Source of the DNA: Botryotinia globosa
Taxonomy: Eukaryota; Ascomycota; Leotiomycetes; Helotiales; Sclerotiniaceae
Direction: 5' to 3'
DNA length: 64,000 bases
Assembly (NCBI GenBank): GCA_014898425.1
Contig: RCSZ01000008.1
Coordinates: 1,437,501 to 1,501,500 of the forward strand
The position numbers and the translations under genes were made by a program. The stretch's first letter is position 1, and every line of letters starts with the position of its first letter. A model generated the notes under the pieces. The model saw only the letters and a list, made by a program, of their open reading frames with translations. It did no database searches and was not told the origin of the DNA. Below, piece after piece: positions 39,301 through 48,810 of this stretch.

Positions 39301-39439
39301 TGCTTTAGTGGGGGTGATGGGACAAGCAGCTACCGGAGAAGCACTAGGGAAAGTGTTTGATGCATTGCAGAGGGAAGATATTGCACGGGGTCTGGTTTTT
39401 GGTCTATTACTCCAAGGGATCAAGGCTATAACACAGTAA
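36386..39439 (+). CDS. PXA-PX-nexin_C membrane protein (SNX13/Mdm1-like)
   Basis: A single exon of 1,017 aa. Order: a hydrophobic pair of membrane segments (about residues 36-73), a PXA domain (about 102-290, ending FINGWIVYLLEDG), a Ser/Pro-rich linker, a PX domain (about 470-592, with the phosphoinositide-binding RRYSDF at 518-523 and LPYWKTLT), a second Ser-rich linker with repeated NEKxxxTxEKS units at about 780-850, and a C-terminal sorting-nexin domain (VAIELLFAIITELYTLSSAW to GLLLQGIKAI). This is the organisation of the SNX13/14/19/25 and Mdm1 family, which tethers ER to endosome/vacuole or lipid droplets. No RGS domain lies between PXA and PX, unlike SNX13 and SNX14. The ATG at 36386 is followed by another three codons later. 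Confidence 0.93.
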   Translation: MPTMDSTNESKVAEVATDDHITIRLLRFVSTASNEQLILAALVLSFGIYIIIDGLFLLLLGGLGGVIILHTFFTEKSALAVREEAVKPKDIQYELVKAGPGINFDGFRPKTATALNDLVDAVIRDYVKNWYSPILPNDEAFPIAARSTLTRFILSMSQRLSRKRPADTFLDFLTNSSSITIVFLNELANATFATPGTSRPVGEMVTAYLSANPDSSLANIMNERQQKIKFTMAADDLLRSFLEKSVYESGPAKIFLREILAGVVLEMTLKSCSKPEFINGWIVYLLEDGEPGLGQAIDEAMDRRNIHDPFSDIDSHVGNTSIVRSLKKQRHQRQISDEYSNNEAMAEAKRLSMLIVAEDAKKVAQIDDFQYEENIPLDDQNVKEIIQPESVPVSSTNGIPPHTPITDSRPSLSGSDTNSRSPMSPDSKQALSPTTPQTTSSFTSFDQIVLPTPAALYSNETSPQRSKPVPLTLHNANIIIYDDSVASDKGRIKNKPTMDYMVQIEPQSSIHPGWMIVRRYSDFEALHEVLGRIAKVSGASTFIEKHQDLPYWKTLTKPLLRGELERYLKDALTHQPLAETEGMKRFLEKDQRTIPATATKAGFHWPTSSLENMGKGVFDTLKSAPKGAAAGVTGVFSNIGSLSQKRASQSSLHSQNRISTPALSRVDSMASSNGSSFEQKRGRLSEESMKAASIISHRGKKASLGRKSSRGSIPGAEEESGIRTRGSSVSSHMSTAYSPSNSREPSQTPSTSKLHLPPPPTEMPDDYTTPIDRSLNQPGLENEKNGVITALNEKNLTQVEKSLHHDALDNDKSIAPTPANEKRPALTEKSFNQDMLGSDKNQAPILSKKKKTAPLNEEETRVAIELLFAIITELYTLSSAWTFRRTLLTAAKTFLLCPGNPSLSSIQGLLQESIISAYTSDAGIASSIQKLRENGLPTEAELKTWPEELTAEQKEKLKTKARKLLLERGMPIALVGVMGQAATGEALGKVFDALQREDIARGLVFGLLLQGIKAITQ

Positions 39440-40735
39440 AAGACGGGACATTGATAGAGTTAGAAACACCACGAAGAGATGAGTCATTGAAAAGCATAAT
39501 TAGATACTACTGTTGCGTAGCATTATTAATAAACGAGAAATGAAAAATGAAGAATAAAATTATTAAATTACAAGACTTACTTCATTTTAAGATACTTCTG
39601 CAGTGACTGCGATGATCCCCTGGTCTGCAAATGTTGCGCATTTGTTCGTAGAAATGTGCTCCATGGTCACCACAACAATGCATCTGGTGTGCCAAGCTGA
39701 TAACGGAAACCAACTTACTGATCAAGGTACATATTCAGATACATATCCAGGTAAATACTTCCGAAATTCAACGTCTGTCACCTCGTGCTGGAAGAGGATG
39801 CAATATCTTGCAGGCTGCCGGAAATCCGAAGGAAACGGTTGGCAAGTGAGTATCTTCTTCTGCTCGATCTTCAGACTAGATATACAAGAAATGAGATAAG
39901 ATAGATAAATAAGACCTCTCTCTAGATGCAGAAAAAATCTGAGAGATACGTTTCTCGTGATTGATGTGATTCGTCATACTTGGTATTAGGTATGCAATGA
40001 TAGATTTGAGGGGTGGGAGTGAGAGATGTGGTGAAAGGGTGATGAAAGGGTGATGAAAGGGTGAGGAGATAGAAGGAGACTGTTTGTAAGCCTTTGCACC
40101 ATCTCGTGTGGTCGGCATCATGAGATGTATACCTAGCTAAAGATAATTTGGAAATTTAGTGGTGGGATATCAAGTGCGTTTCGAAGGGGAATCGGGGATC
40201 TGGATTGTGGATTTCTAGGCAACATATATTGCAACAAAGGAAAGGAGTATAAACAACCGTGCCTGGAAGAATTGAAGAAGTGATATGAAGGCTCAAAAGT
40301 CAATGTGATTGTGGTGAGATTTTCACATATTGTATGAAAGGCGATACTTTTAGAAATCCTTAAATGTAGCGTCTGCAAGGTCTCCTGTATGGATATATTC
40401 GATTGACAAATGTGAGAGCTCAATTTTCTCTTTCATCAGGCGAAAACAATATTTGAAATTGATTCAGAAGCAAGAAGTGCATTTGTTCTATTGATTCATA
40501 ATATCCATCGCCTAACCCCGTATTTTTACACCATAAAATTCCTTCTCCATTGGCGAACATAGAGGAGAGTGATAGTCCTAGCTATCCTATATATCATCTC
40601 CAGCTCATCCATAACTTTACAGATCCCTATCGTTCCCACGCGAATACCCACGAAAAAAATCCAAAGCCGATCCATTCATCCTGTCCAATCATTCATATAG
40701 CACACATAACTCCTTCCCAATCCCTTCCCGATTCA
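39440..40735. other. Convergent 3' region, PXA-PX gene / mad2
   Basis: 1.3 kb with two converging gene ends. A gggtgat(g)aaa run occurs near 40033-40063. No gene is supported; the frame at 39603-39899 has no recognisable content. Confidence 0.45.
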
Positions 40736-41789
40736 TTATTCCATAACTCTGTAGCTAACCATTGTTCCGACCTTATGATTAGCCGTACTGAAACTTCTCA
40801 ATTGTACTTTTTCTCCATTCACAATCTCTCTCGCATCACTATCTCCCCATTCCATTGGAACCTCACTGTCTGCATCCGCATAGACCAGAACATTAAATGT
40901 ACATGCGCCATCCAGTTCTGGCAAAAATGTAACACTGGCCGTGATCTGTCTGAATATCGATTGAATCTCTAATTGGATTTCTGCCTCGGTCTTCTCGGGT
41001 GCGGGTGCAGGTGCAGGTGCTTCTCCCTCTGTGGGTGCATTTTCGGATGCGGATGGTGTAGTGGAAGATTTAGATTTGGATGACTTCTTGGAGGGTTTGT
41101 TGAAGATTTCAACATCAAATTGCCAGCGTTCAACATCTTCGCCGGTTTCTTTGGAAGTGATCACGACGATTAGTTTGGTAATCTTTCCGTTTACCATCCA
41201 CTTGTCGAGTTGGGACATGATTTTCTTGATGTAGGCTTTGACTTGGTCATCCGAGGAAACTGATGAAGTTGAGTTAGTCCTGAATATAGTATGATGAATA
41301 TGAGGGAGTGAGAGGTGAGGGGTTGAAATGTTAATGATATAAGGAAGACAAACCAAGCATTGTGAGGCCATATTTCTTAACTCTGTAAAGAGATAGTTAG
41401 TTGAAATGTTCATCAACTTCGACATAAATTGGATAGACATACGCTGAGAAGTCTTCTGCGGGGTATACACCTCGTTGAAAGCTGTGAAACTATTAGCTAT
41501 TTGTAGACCATTGGCAGACGAGTTAAAACTTACAGAATCGTATTTATTGAGTATTGGAACTGAGCAGATTAGTTTCCCTCCTTCAGATTGAACATTCAGT
41601 ACTCACAAATTCCGCGACGAGTTTCGAAGAACCTGTAAGTTATTAGTCCTGCAATTTGACTTTCATAGAGTTTGACATACCTTTCAAAGAGAGTTTATGA
41701 GTTTTCGCCTTGTCCGATTTGTCCGATTTATCTTTTGATTTTGTGGTTGCTTTTGTAGCTGCTTTGGTGGTTGGCTTCGTGCTCGACAT
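40736..41789 (-). CDS. mad2: Spindle assembly checkpoint protein Mad2 (HORMA)
   Basis: Mad2 inhibits Cdc20-APC/C at unattached kinetochores. Six exons, 41789-41681, 41632-41607, 41559-41534, 41481-41443, 41382-41354 and 41259-40736 (four of them only 26-39 bp), join in frame to 250 aa. The joined HORMA core reads KLVAEFFQYSINTIL, FQRGVYPAEDFS, AVKKYGLTML, AYIKKIMSQLDKWMVNGKI, KLIVVITSKETGEDVERWQF. The C-terminal safety-belt strand is DAREIVNGEKVQLRSFST ... MVSYRV. It exceeds the usual size of about 205 aa because of a 36-residue Lys/Thr-rich N-terminal extension and an insert of about 35 residues rich in Ser/Lys then Ala/Pro (KPSKKSSKSKSS, APAPAPAPEK) where the family has a short loop. It shares a 217-bp promoter region with guf1. 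Confidence 0.95.
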
Positions 41790-42006
41790 ATTGACTGTAG
41801 TTTAGGAAGATGATGATGTTCTACAACCTGGCGGGCTTTCTTAACTATGTGTCTCTGATAAAAAGAAAGTCAAGAGCCCAAAATAATTAATCGGTTGCCG
41901 CAGCGACTGCGGTATCGGAAAGTTCCGTCGCAAGCAAAGCACCCCCAAAATTAAATTTCCCCAATCCCCAACCCCGCGTCCTCATGCTGTGAAGCCCACT
42001 CCACAA
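41790..42006. promoter_or_regulatory. Compact bidirectional promoter, mad2 / guf1
   Basis: Only 217 bp separate the mad2 start (41789, -) and the guf1 start (42007, +). It contains a three-codon upstream frame for guf1 (ATG CTG TGA at 41984-41992). Confidence 0.6.
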
Positions 42007-43980
42007 ATGCAGCGATGTTCATTGAACCTGCTTAGGCTTCCCAGCACTATCAGATCTCAATATGCATCCCATTTCCTTCCTCTCCCCTTTCCGCGAACAT
42101 TCACCACATCGGTAACACGATATGCTATTGCTAAGAAAATCGTTGGGGATCTAGAACGTCGCATCCAAGCTATACCTATTGAACGGTTCCGGAACTTCTG
42201 CATCGTAGCACATGTAGATCATGGGAAAAGTACACTGAGTGATCGATTACTCGAATTAACGGGCACAATCCAACCTGGTGGCGATAAACAGATCTTGGAT
42301 AAGCTGGAAGTGGAACGGGAAAGAGGTATTACTGTTAAGGCGCAAACATGTAGTATGTTATGGAATCATGAAGGGGAAGATTATCTACTTCACTTGGTCG
42401 ATACACCGGGACATGTGGACTTTCGAGCTGAGGTTTCGAGATCTTATGCTAGTTGCGGAGGAGCGCTATTACTAGTAGATGCAAGTCAGGGAGTACAAGC
42501 TCAAACGGTTGCGAATTTCTATCTGGCATTTTCACAGGGGTTGACTTTGGTACCAGTGGTTAATAAGGTAGACCTACCGACTGCGGATCCACCAAGAGCA
42601 TTACAGCAGATGGAAGAAGCATTTGAATTAGAGCCCGAGAATGCAGTTTTGGTCAGCGCAAAGACAGGATTGAATGTTCCAGCCATCCTTCCAAATGTTA
42701 TCAAACAAATCCCAGCACCAGTTGGCGAACACACTAAGCCGCTGAGGTTATTGTTAGTAGATTCATGGTACGATAACTATAAGGGCGTTATTCTACTGGT
42801 TAGGATTTTCGATGGAACGATCAAGGCTGGTGACCAAATTGTGAGTTTTGCAACCGGAATCAAATATTTCGTGGGTGAGGTAGGAATCATGTATCCGGAC
42901 CAGACACCTCAAACTATTTTGAGAGCTGGGCAGGTTGGATATATCTACTTCAACCCTGGTATGAAGAAAAGTCAAGAGGCTTTAAGTGGTGATACCTATA
43001 CCACTGTCGGCTCAGAACATCTAGTCGAGGCATATCCTGGCTTCGAGGAGCCAAAATCTATGGTTTTTGTGGCAGCATTCCCAGTTGATCAAAGCGACTA
43101 TCATCATTTAGAGGAATCCATCAACCAAATCGTACTCAACGACAGAAGTGTGACTTTACAAAAGGAATCTTCAGAAGCACTTGGTGCAGGATGGCGTTTA
43201 GGGTTCCTTGGTACTCTTCACTGCTCGGTATTCGAAGATCGTCTCCGTCAAGAGCATGGCGCAAGTATCATCATCACACCACCCACCGTGCCCTTCAAAG
43301 TTATCTGGCGTGATGGGACAGAATCCATCATCCAGAACCCCGCTCTCTTCCCCGAACAAGAAACCACACATCAACGTGTCCAAGAACTTCAAGAACCCTA
43401 CGTCTCTGCGACAATCACCCTCCCGGAAGAATATCTCGGCAAGGTAATCGAACTCTGCGAATCAAACCGCGGCGAGCAAGTCGATCTCACCTTTTTCACC
43501 GCCACCCAAGTAATTCTCAAATACAACATTCCCCTCGCCCAACTCGTCGACGATTTCTTCGGAAAACTCAAAGGCGCAACGAAGGGTTACGCAAGTCTCG
43601 ACTATGAAGATGCAGGTTTCCGCAGGAGTAGTATTGTGAAACTCCAACTGCTCGTTAATAAAATTCCAGTGGATGCCGTGGCAAGAGTAGTACACACGAG
43701 TCAGGCGGAAAAAATAGGCAGACAATGGGTTACGAAATTCAAGGAACATGTCGACAGACAAATGTTTGAGGTCATTATTCAGGCGCAAGCGGGAAAAAGA
43801 ATTGTAGCGAGAGAAACGCTTAAACCATTTAGAAAAGATGTATTGCAAAAGTTACACGCAAGTGATATTGGACGAAGGAGAAAGTTGTTGGACAGACAGA
43901 AGGAGGGAAGAAAGAAGTTGAAGGCGGTAGGCAATATTGCGATTGAGCATGAGGCTTTCCAGAAATTTTTGGCGAAATAA
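42007..43980 (+). CDS. guf1: Mitochondrial elongation factor 4 (LepA/Guf1)
   Basis: A translational GTPase that back-translocates or remodels stalled mitochondrial ribosomes. A single exon, 657 aa, with an Arg/Ser/Phe-rich mitochondrial presequence of about 45 residues. GTPase motifs: G1 AHVDHGKS (68-75), G2 RGITVK (106-111), G3 DTPGHVDF (132-139), G4 NKVD (186-189), G5 VSAKTG (about 216). LepA-specific features are [21 protein letters not shown], the [17 protein letters not shown] loop and the family C-terminal domain ([34 protein letters not shown]) that enters the tRNA site. The first in-frame ATG is 42007; the frame is open six codons further up, but without an ATG. Confidence 0.96.
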   Translation: MQRCSLNLLRLPSTIRSQYASHFLPLPFPRTFTTSVTRYAIAKKIVGDLERRIQAIPIERFRNFCIVAHVDHGKSTLSDRLLELTGTIQPGGDKQILDKLEVERERGITVKAQTCSMLWNHEGEDYLLHLVDTPGHVDFRAEVSRSYASCGGALLLVDASQGVQAQTVANFYLAFSQGLTLVPVVNKVDLPTADPPRALQQMEEAFELEPENAVLVSAKTGLNVPAILPNVIKQIPAPVGEHTKPLRLLLVDSWYDNYKGVILLVRIFDGTIKAGDQIVSFATGIKYFVGEVGIMYPDQTPQTILRAGQVGYIYFNPGMKKSQEALSGDTYTTVGSEHLVEAYPGFEEPKSMVFVAAFPVDQSDYHHLEESINQIVLNDRSVTLQKESSEALGAGWRLGFLGTLHCSVFEDRLRQEHGASIIITPPTVPFKVIWRDGTESIIQNPALFPEQETTHQRVQELQEPYVSATITLPEEYLGKVIELCESNRGEQVDLTFFTATQVILKYNIPLAQLVDDFFGKLKGATKGYASLDYEDAGFRRSSIVKLQLLVNKIPVDAVARVVHTSQAEKIGRQWVTKFKEHVDRQMFEVIIQAQAGKRIVARETLKPFRKDVLQKLHASDIGRRRKLLDRQKEGRKKLKAVGNIAIEHEAFQKFLAK

Positions 43981-44422
43981 AAAGGGGGCTGTAGAAGAGC
44001 TTAATGAACGAATATATGTATTGAATGCCACACTTTTTTTATACAACGTATCATTGTTCTGGAAGTAAGAGTATGCTTTTATTTTCATTAATCCTGTCTT
44101 AATCCTATTCCGGGGTATTTCATACTCCCATTCTACCATTCATCCGCCTTGCCAACCTCCCACTTTGAACTCCGATTTGCTTCAGTACCAAGACTATCGA
44201 ATTACCCAGTATCCAATACTACCCAAGCCAACAACCTTAAAATATACAATCAGTCTGAAACCCAAAACGCTATGCACCTCCTTTTGAATTCAATCAAAGG
44301 TATCGAAGACATAAAAAACGCCATTCCCGAGACCCATCGATCCGTCATTCCATGTATCTGACTGAACCATTCATATGTATATAACCCATTCATCACTTCC
44401 GACAGATATTAAGCGAATCCGT
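43981..44422. other. Convergent 3' region, guf1 / DysF gene
   Basis: 442 bp between two converging stop codons. No gene or structured element seen. Confidence 0.5.
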
Positions 44423-46221
44423 TCAATCTTGAGCACGTTCCTTTCCCTTCTCTCTCCTACCACTATTCTCATTTTCTTTCCCCCCAATGCTTCCCCCTTC
44501 ATTCCCCTCCTTCCCTTCCATAACCTTCCCATCAAATTTCGCATCTTTGGGTCCACTCCCATCCAAGCCCTCCCAATTCCCATCCCATCCTTTTTCATCG
44601 TCCACTGCCCCAATAGTTTCTCCTTTCTCAGCCATACGTCGAACATCACTCCAATATTCCAATCTTTTGACTTCTTCGTCTGCAGCTTTAAGTGCTGCTT
44701 CCAGATTCTTGGCACGTTGCCTGTGTTTCATACTCGCACTGTCGCCCTCGATCTCGTCCCCTTCCTCTTTATTACCCTCCTCAGCCTCTCCACCCGATTC
44801 CTCAAATTCCTTCATCAATCTCGCCAGCAAAATCCGTCTACTCGCCTGAAAGATGAACATATTCATAATCTCATGCATGTGTTCTGGCTTTGTTAGATAA
44901 TGCAATTCCTCGCCTCCATGTTTGATAAAACTCTCCACTGCTTCCATTTTCTCTCTATCGATTCGACAAATTCGAAGCACTTTCATTAAAGTTGCAATAT
45001 TACTTATTTCCTCGACCTTCCACTCGGTTTCGTAATTGCGGTTAGAGGCTGCTAAACTATTCCGACTTCGACCATCTGCCTCTAAAGCATGGGGGCCTGT
45101 AAGAGTTGTTGCGCGACTTCTGCTACGGGGCTGGTAAAGTTAATCAGTATTGCTGAAAATCATAATTGGAGAAAATTTTGGGGTCTCGTGTTCAATCGAA
45201 TGAAGATGATGGATAATAATAGAGTGAGTACTCACCGGATGTATAGTGAAATAATCATCATTAAGCATGTGAGCATGTAGTGGCATATGTCCCTTTTTGA
45301 CTCTCTTTCGAATCCATACTCTTCTTCGAACAAATGAGCTATACCATTTGGCATTATGCCATGACCATTTCTTGGAGAAAGCGAAGGAATATTCCCATCC
45401 TTCATCATCAACCTAATTCACATCGACAGTCAGTATGTATTCCAAATAGCACATCCATAGATAGTTGGCAATCGAGTTCAAATTCCAGCCTGACTCAAAT
45501 TCCAAAGTTGTAGATATGCTTACCCCATCATCATGATTGACAATCCACTCTGGCCACGCCCATTCCCAACTTGGATCCGGTACTTGAGCGTTCGAAGTAT
45601 TTGTCAAGCTAGGCTTGTTCGTGATCTTTGTCCAAGGCGCGGCATCCAGCACCCCCAATGCTTGACCAGAAAACATATGCAATCCACAAAGAATCAACCC
45701 TCGTTCGTTTTCATATAAGATATCAATCTCGTAAGGTAGTTTGTCCCGTTCCTGTTGAGCTTTTGTTCTTCTTCGACTTCGGCCCCGATTTTCTTCATCG
45801 TCAACGGCATCATAGACCTCTGGAGGTATGGTTCTACAAGGATGAAGTTAGTAAATTGCACACATGAATGGTATCAAACAATCGCATACACCAACGAGTT
45901 GACTTTAACAGGAGTATCTTCAATTTCATCTGCGGCAACATGCGCATCCCTATATTTTTTCCATTTCCTCCTCGTCAACTCCGCCCTCAAAGACCTCTTT
46001 CTCCTCAATGGCTCATCAGCCCGATCCCTCGACGACGAATCCGTTACAATAATCGCTGGCAGATCATCAATTTTGACCTGCCCTCTTCTTGAACGACTCC
46101 GACTCCGACTCCGACTTTGAACCGCATTTGGATCTGTATGATCTACCAATCCGATTTCATGATCATAATCAGCATCGGTTAAGGGCTGAGGTCTCTTATT
46201 CTTGGATTGTAAAATGGACAT
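44423..46221 (-). CDS. DysF-domain protein, Spo73/Mug65-like
   Basis: Four exons, 46221-45890, 45833-45524, 45412-45236 and 45130-44423, join to 508 aa. The N-terminus is basic with an Arg-Ser run (SRSRSRSRSRRG) and a Lys/Arg helix. Paired dysferlin-type segments follow: KLPYEIDILYENERGLILCG with a Trp-Thr motif (about 140-205), then DDEGWEYSFAFSKKW with KWYSSFVRRRVWIRKR (about 215-252), where aromatic and Arg residues stack in this fold. The rest is helical (ATLMKVLRICRIDREKMEAV, FIFQASRRILLARLM) and ends in a Gly/Glu/Lys-rich tail. DysF-only fungal proteins include Spo73 (prospore membrane) and Mug65; DysF also occurs in Pex23/Pex30-type peroxin proteins, but no transmembrane segment is visible here. 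The function is inferred from the domain only. Confidence 0.85.
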
Positions 46222-47526
46222 TTTCTCGATTTCACGAGAACTGCATAGCCGTTGAATTGAGTTGCGCTCCTGTCGACTGGCTAGCTGGCTGGATGGTTGT
46301 TCGTCTTCCTCTCCTCTCCTCGAAATTAAAATTAAAATCGAAGCTGGTCTTGTTTGGGTTAAAGATGCTCGTTCGTATTGAGAACCTAGAATCTAGAATC
46401 TAGATTACTGATAGCCCGGCCAAGCTAATGGGTCACAGTGTAATGATAGCAAATTCCCCCCAGGAATTCCTTGATTAATTTTGATTAAAAGAGAGTTGTG
46501 AATAGAATTTTGTTGCACGTCTGTTCCAAGTTAATTTGTTGGAATAATCGATGTTCAATTGAATATTCGAAAACCATGTACGAAGCAAGTGTGTACCAGG
46601 TAGCTGCCATCTACCTACCTACATACCTACCTACCTACCCAGTCTGGCTACCGATCCAAGCAGTTAGACTCAGTCTGGATCAATTGAAGTCTGAAGAGAA
46701 TGGGGGAACGGATTGAGATAATGACGCGCTAGGATGGTTCACTCTGGCATCCTGGTCTGAGGTCTCCAGCTGTATCTGTATCTCCAGCTGTATCTGATCC
46801 CAGTACAGATCTTCCATGCTTGGCTTGATGGGTCAAGGTCGGGTGAGACGAACGGGGAAAACAGTGGCGTGGCTTGAGATCGAATCCGATGCTGCTTTTG
46901 TGTAGATTGGGTGAGAGCAAGCTGGAGCTTCCAGGTTACGGATGAGTGAAACATTTATATCTGATATATGGATATATGGATATATGAATGAATGTAGAAT
47001 GTACTTGCATCGGTGTATATATATCATATGTATATACACGTATTAACTGTTCTCTATCTATTATTACCTCACTCATTAATATAAATAGGATTCCAAATAA
47101 CTTTCCCTATAATCCTCTTCTCATAGCACCGCCACATCCCACGCCGCTTTCATCCAGTCTCCACTTGACCAGGATAGCTACCTATGACGTTACACTTCCC
47201 CCTCATCATCCAAGAAACATCATATCATATCATCGAAAAGAAGAGAAGAGAGAAAGAGGAAAAAGAAGCAGCAACGTCGTAATAGTTTTATAAACAAGAA
47301 TTCACCAATCAAACCATCACCTACATAAACCTCCCGTACTACCTCCCCTTATTTCAAGAACTCTCACTCTCTCTCTCTCTCTCTCTCTTCAATCCTTCTA
47401 CTTCCTTTGAACATAAACATTACAAGACTTTCATCTAGGTACCTACTTCCAAACAAAACTTCTTCAACAATCAACAATCAACCAAACACTCTCAATCTCA
47501 ATCTCAATCAATCTATACATATCACA
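46222..47526. promoter_or_regulatory. Divergent intergenic region, DysF gene / small protein
   Basis: 1.3 kb. It holds ctac repeats (about 46611-46638), repeated ctgtatctccag near 46770-46795, tatatgga repeats near 46963-46985 and the CT run at 47367 in the presumed leader of the plus-strand gene. No gene is supported. Confidence 0.45.
47367..47388. repeat. (CT)11 microsatellite in the leader of the 47.5-kb gene
   Basis: Eleven CT dinucleotides about 140 bp upstream of the start codon. Pyrimidine runs near fungal start sites often mark strongly expressed genes; that use here is inferred. Confidence 0.85.
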
Positions 47527-48198
47527 ATGGCTCAACGCAGTTCCCGCGCTCCTCTCTACATTGGTCTTGCCGCCGCCGGTGGAGTAGGTTATTATTTGTA
47601 CAGCGCCGGAGGAAGTCCCAAGGTTGCTGAGAAGCAATTTGAAAGTATGTATTCCTATTTCCTATTTCTATGTTGCTTCATAACTACCCCCCCTCCATCC
47701 AATATCGCCACCAAATATCAACAACTACAAATCCCTCAAACTCCTTCATCTCACAACACAACGTTATATTACTCCGCATTGAGGAAATAACTAACCAGAA
47801 TACCCAAATAGGTGATCTCTCTCGTGCTTCTGCAAAAGTAAAGTCCGAGATCCCAGGTCGCACCACACAAGCTCAAAAGGAAGCCGAGAAATGGGGTTCC
47901 GAGGCTGGTGCTAAGCTTGATTCTGCTGTATGTCTATCATCTCTACCTTTCTAGCCTCCCATCCCCCTGACCCTATACTATTTCACAGCTTCTGCCAACC
48001 ACCACAAATCACTAACTCCCCATCCCACAGACCAACCAAGCCCGCGCCGAACTCGCCAAAGCCGAAGGAAAATTCGAGCAATACAAGAATGATGCTGCCC
48101 AAACCACCATGAAGAAGATCGACGAAGTAGACCGCAAAGTCGAGGCCGAAGCTGCCAAGGCTAAGAGCGGTATTTCCAGCTGGTTTGGCGGGAAATAA
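47527..48198 (+). CDS. Small one-pass protein, calcofluor-hypersensitivity family
   Basis: Three exons, 47527-47644, 47812-47927 and 48031-48198, join in frame to 133 aa. The N-terminus is a short hydrophobic Gly/Ala segment (APLYIGLAAAGGVGYYLY) preceded by Arg residues, like a membrane anchor or mitochondrial signal-anchor. The remainder is a charged, Ala/Lys/Glu-rich amphipathic helix with repeated AEK, AKAE and KVEAEA heptads and ends SGISSWFGGK. Similar short fungal proteins carry the name calcofluor white hypersensitive protein in annotations I recall; no biochemical role is known to me. Intron 1 (167 bp) is long, with a CTAAC branch 20 bp before its acceptor. Confidence 0.8.
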
Positions 48199-48810
48199 AT
48201 GTCGCACATACTGTTTCAAGAAGAACGATATGTTTATGTTCGCAAGCGAGCCAAGGCATGTGCAAAATATCAAATTGTGATGTCGTTAATGGGTACCTAA
48301 TGATGATATGGCTTCAAACGCATGACGCGAGAGATAGTCACTTGTTTTTTTATATGGCGGATACGGATGCATGGTTTTGGAATGGGCCTTCTATGGAGAA
48401 AAGGATTTTTTCTTCGCAAGTTAGTTAATGATGCCCGCATGATGATGGGAGTTGTATGATAATGATAAAATCACCTTTCAATCCAATCTAAGATGTTTCA
48501 TATTTGCTCATGGTGCTTTCGTAAGAATAGTCCCTACACAATATTTTATGGTCCCTTTTTTGTTTATTTCATTCTTTCGTCTTTTTCTCCTCAGTTGGTT
48601 GTGAACCAATGCTATTTATTCTCTGCTCTCTAGCAAGCAAAACTGGATTTGTAAACCTTACTTCGCTACCAAATATCACAAGTTCCAGGAGTCTTCCTTT
48701 TCTCCCTTCTATTCTGCAAAACTCCACACCTTTTTCTGCACATCCCATCACCGAATCGTTCGCTAAATATAACTTCACATTTCTTTTCATAAACATCTAT
48801 TGGTCATTCT
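48199..48810. other. Convergent 3' region
   Basis: 612 bp between two converging genes; nothing else recognised. Confidence 0.5.

Noticed and set aside
39603..39899. 98-residue plus-strand frame downstream of the PXA-PX gene
   Set aside because: No recognisable family, no supporting splice structure, and it lies in a convergent 3' region.
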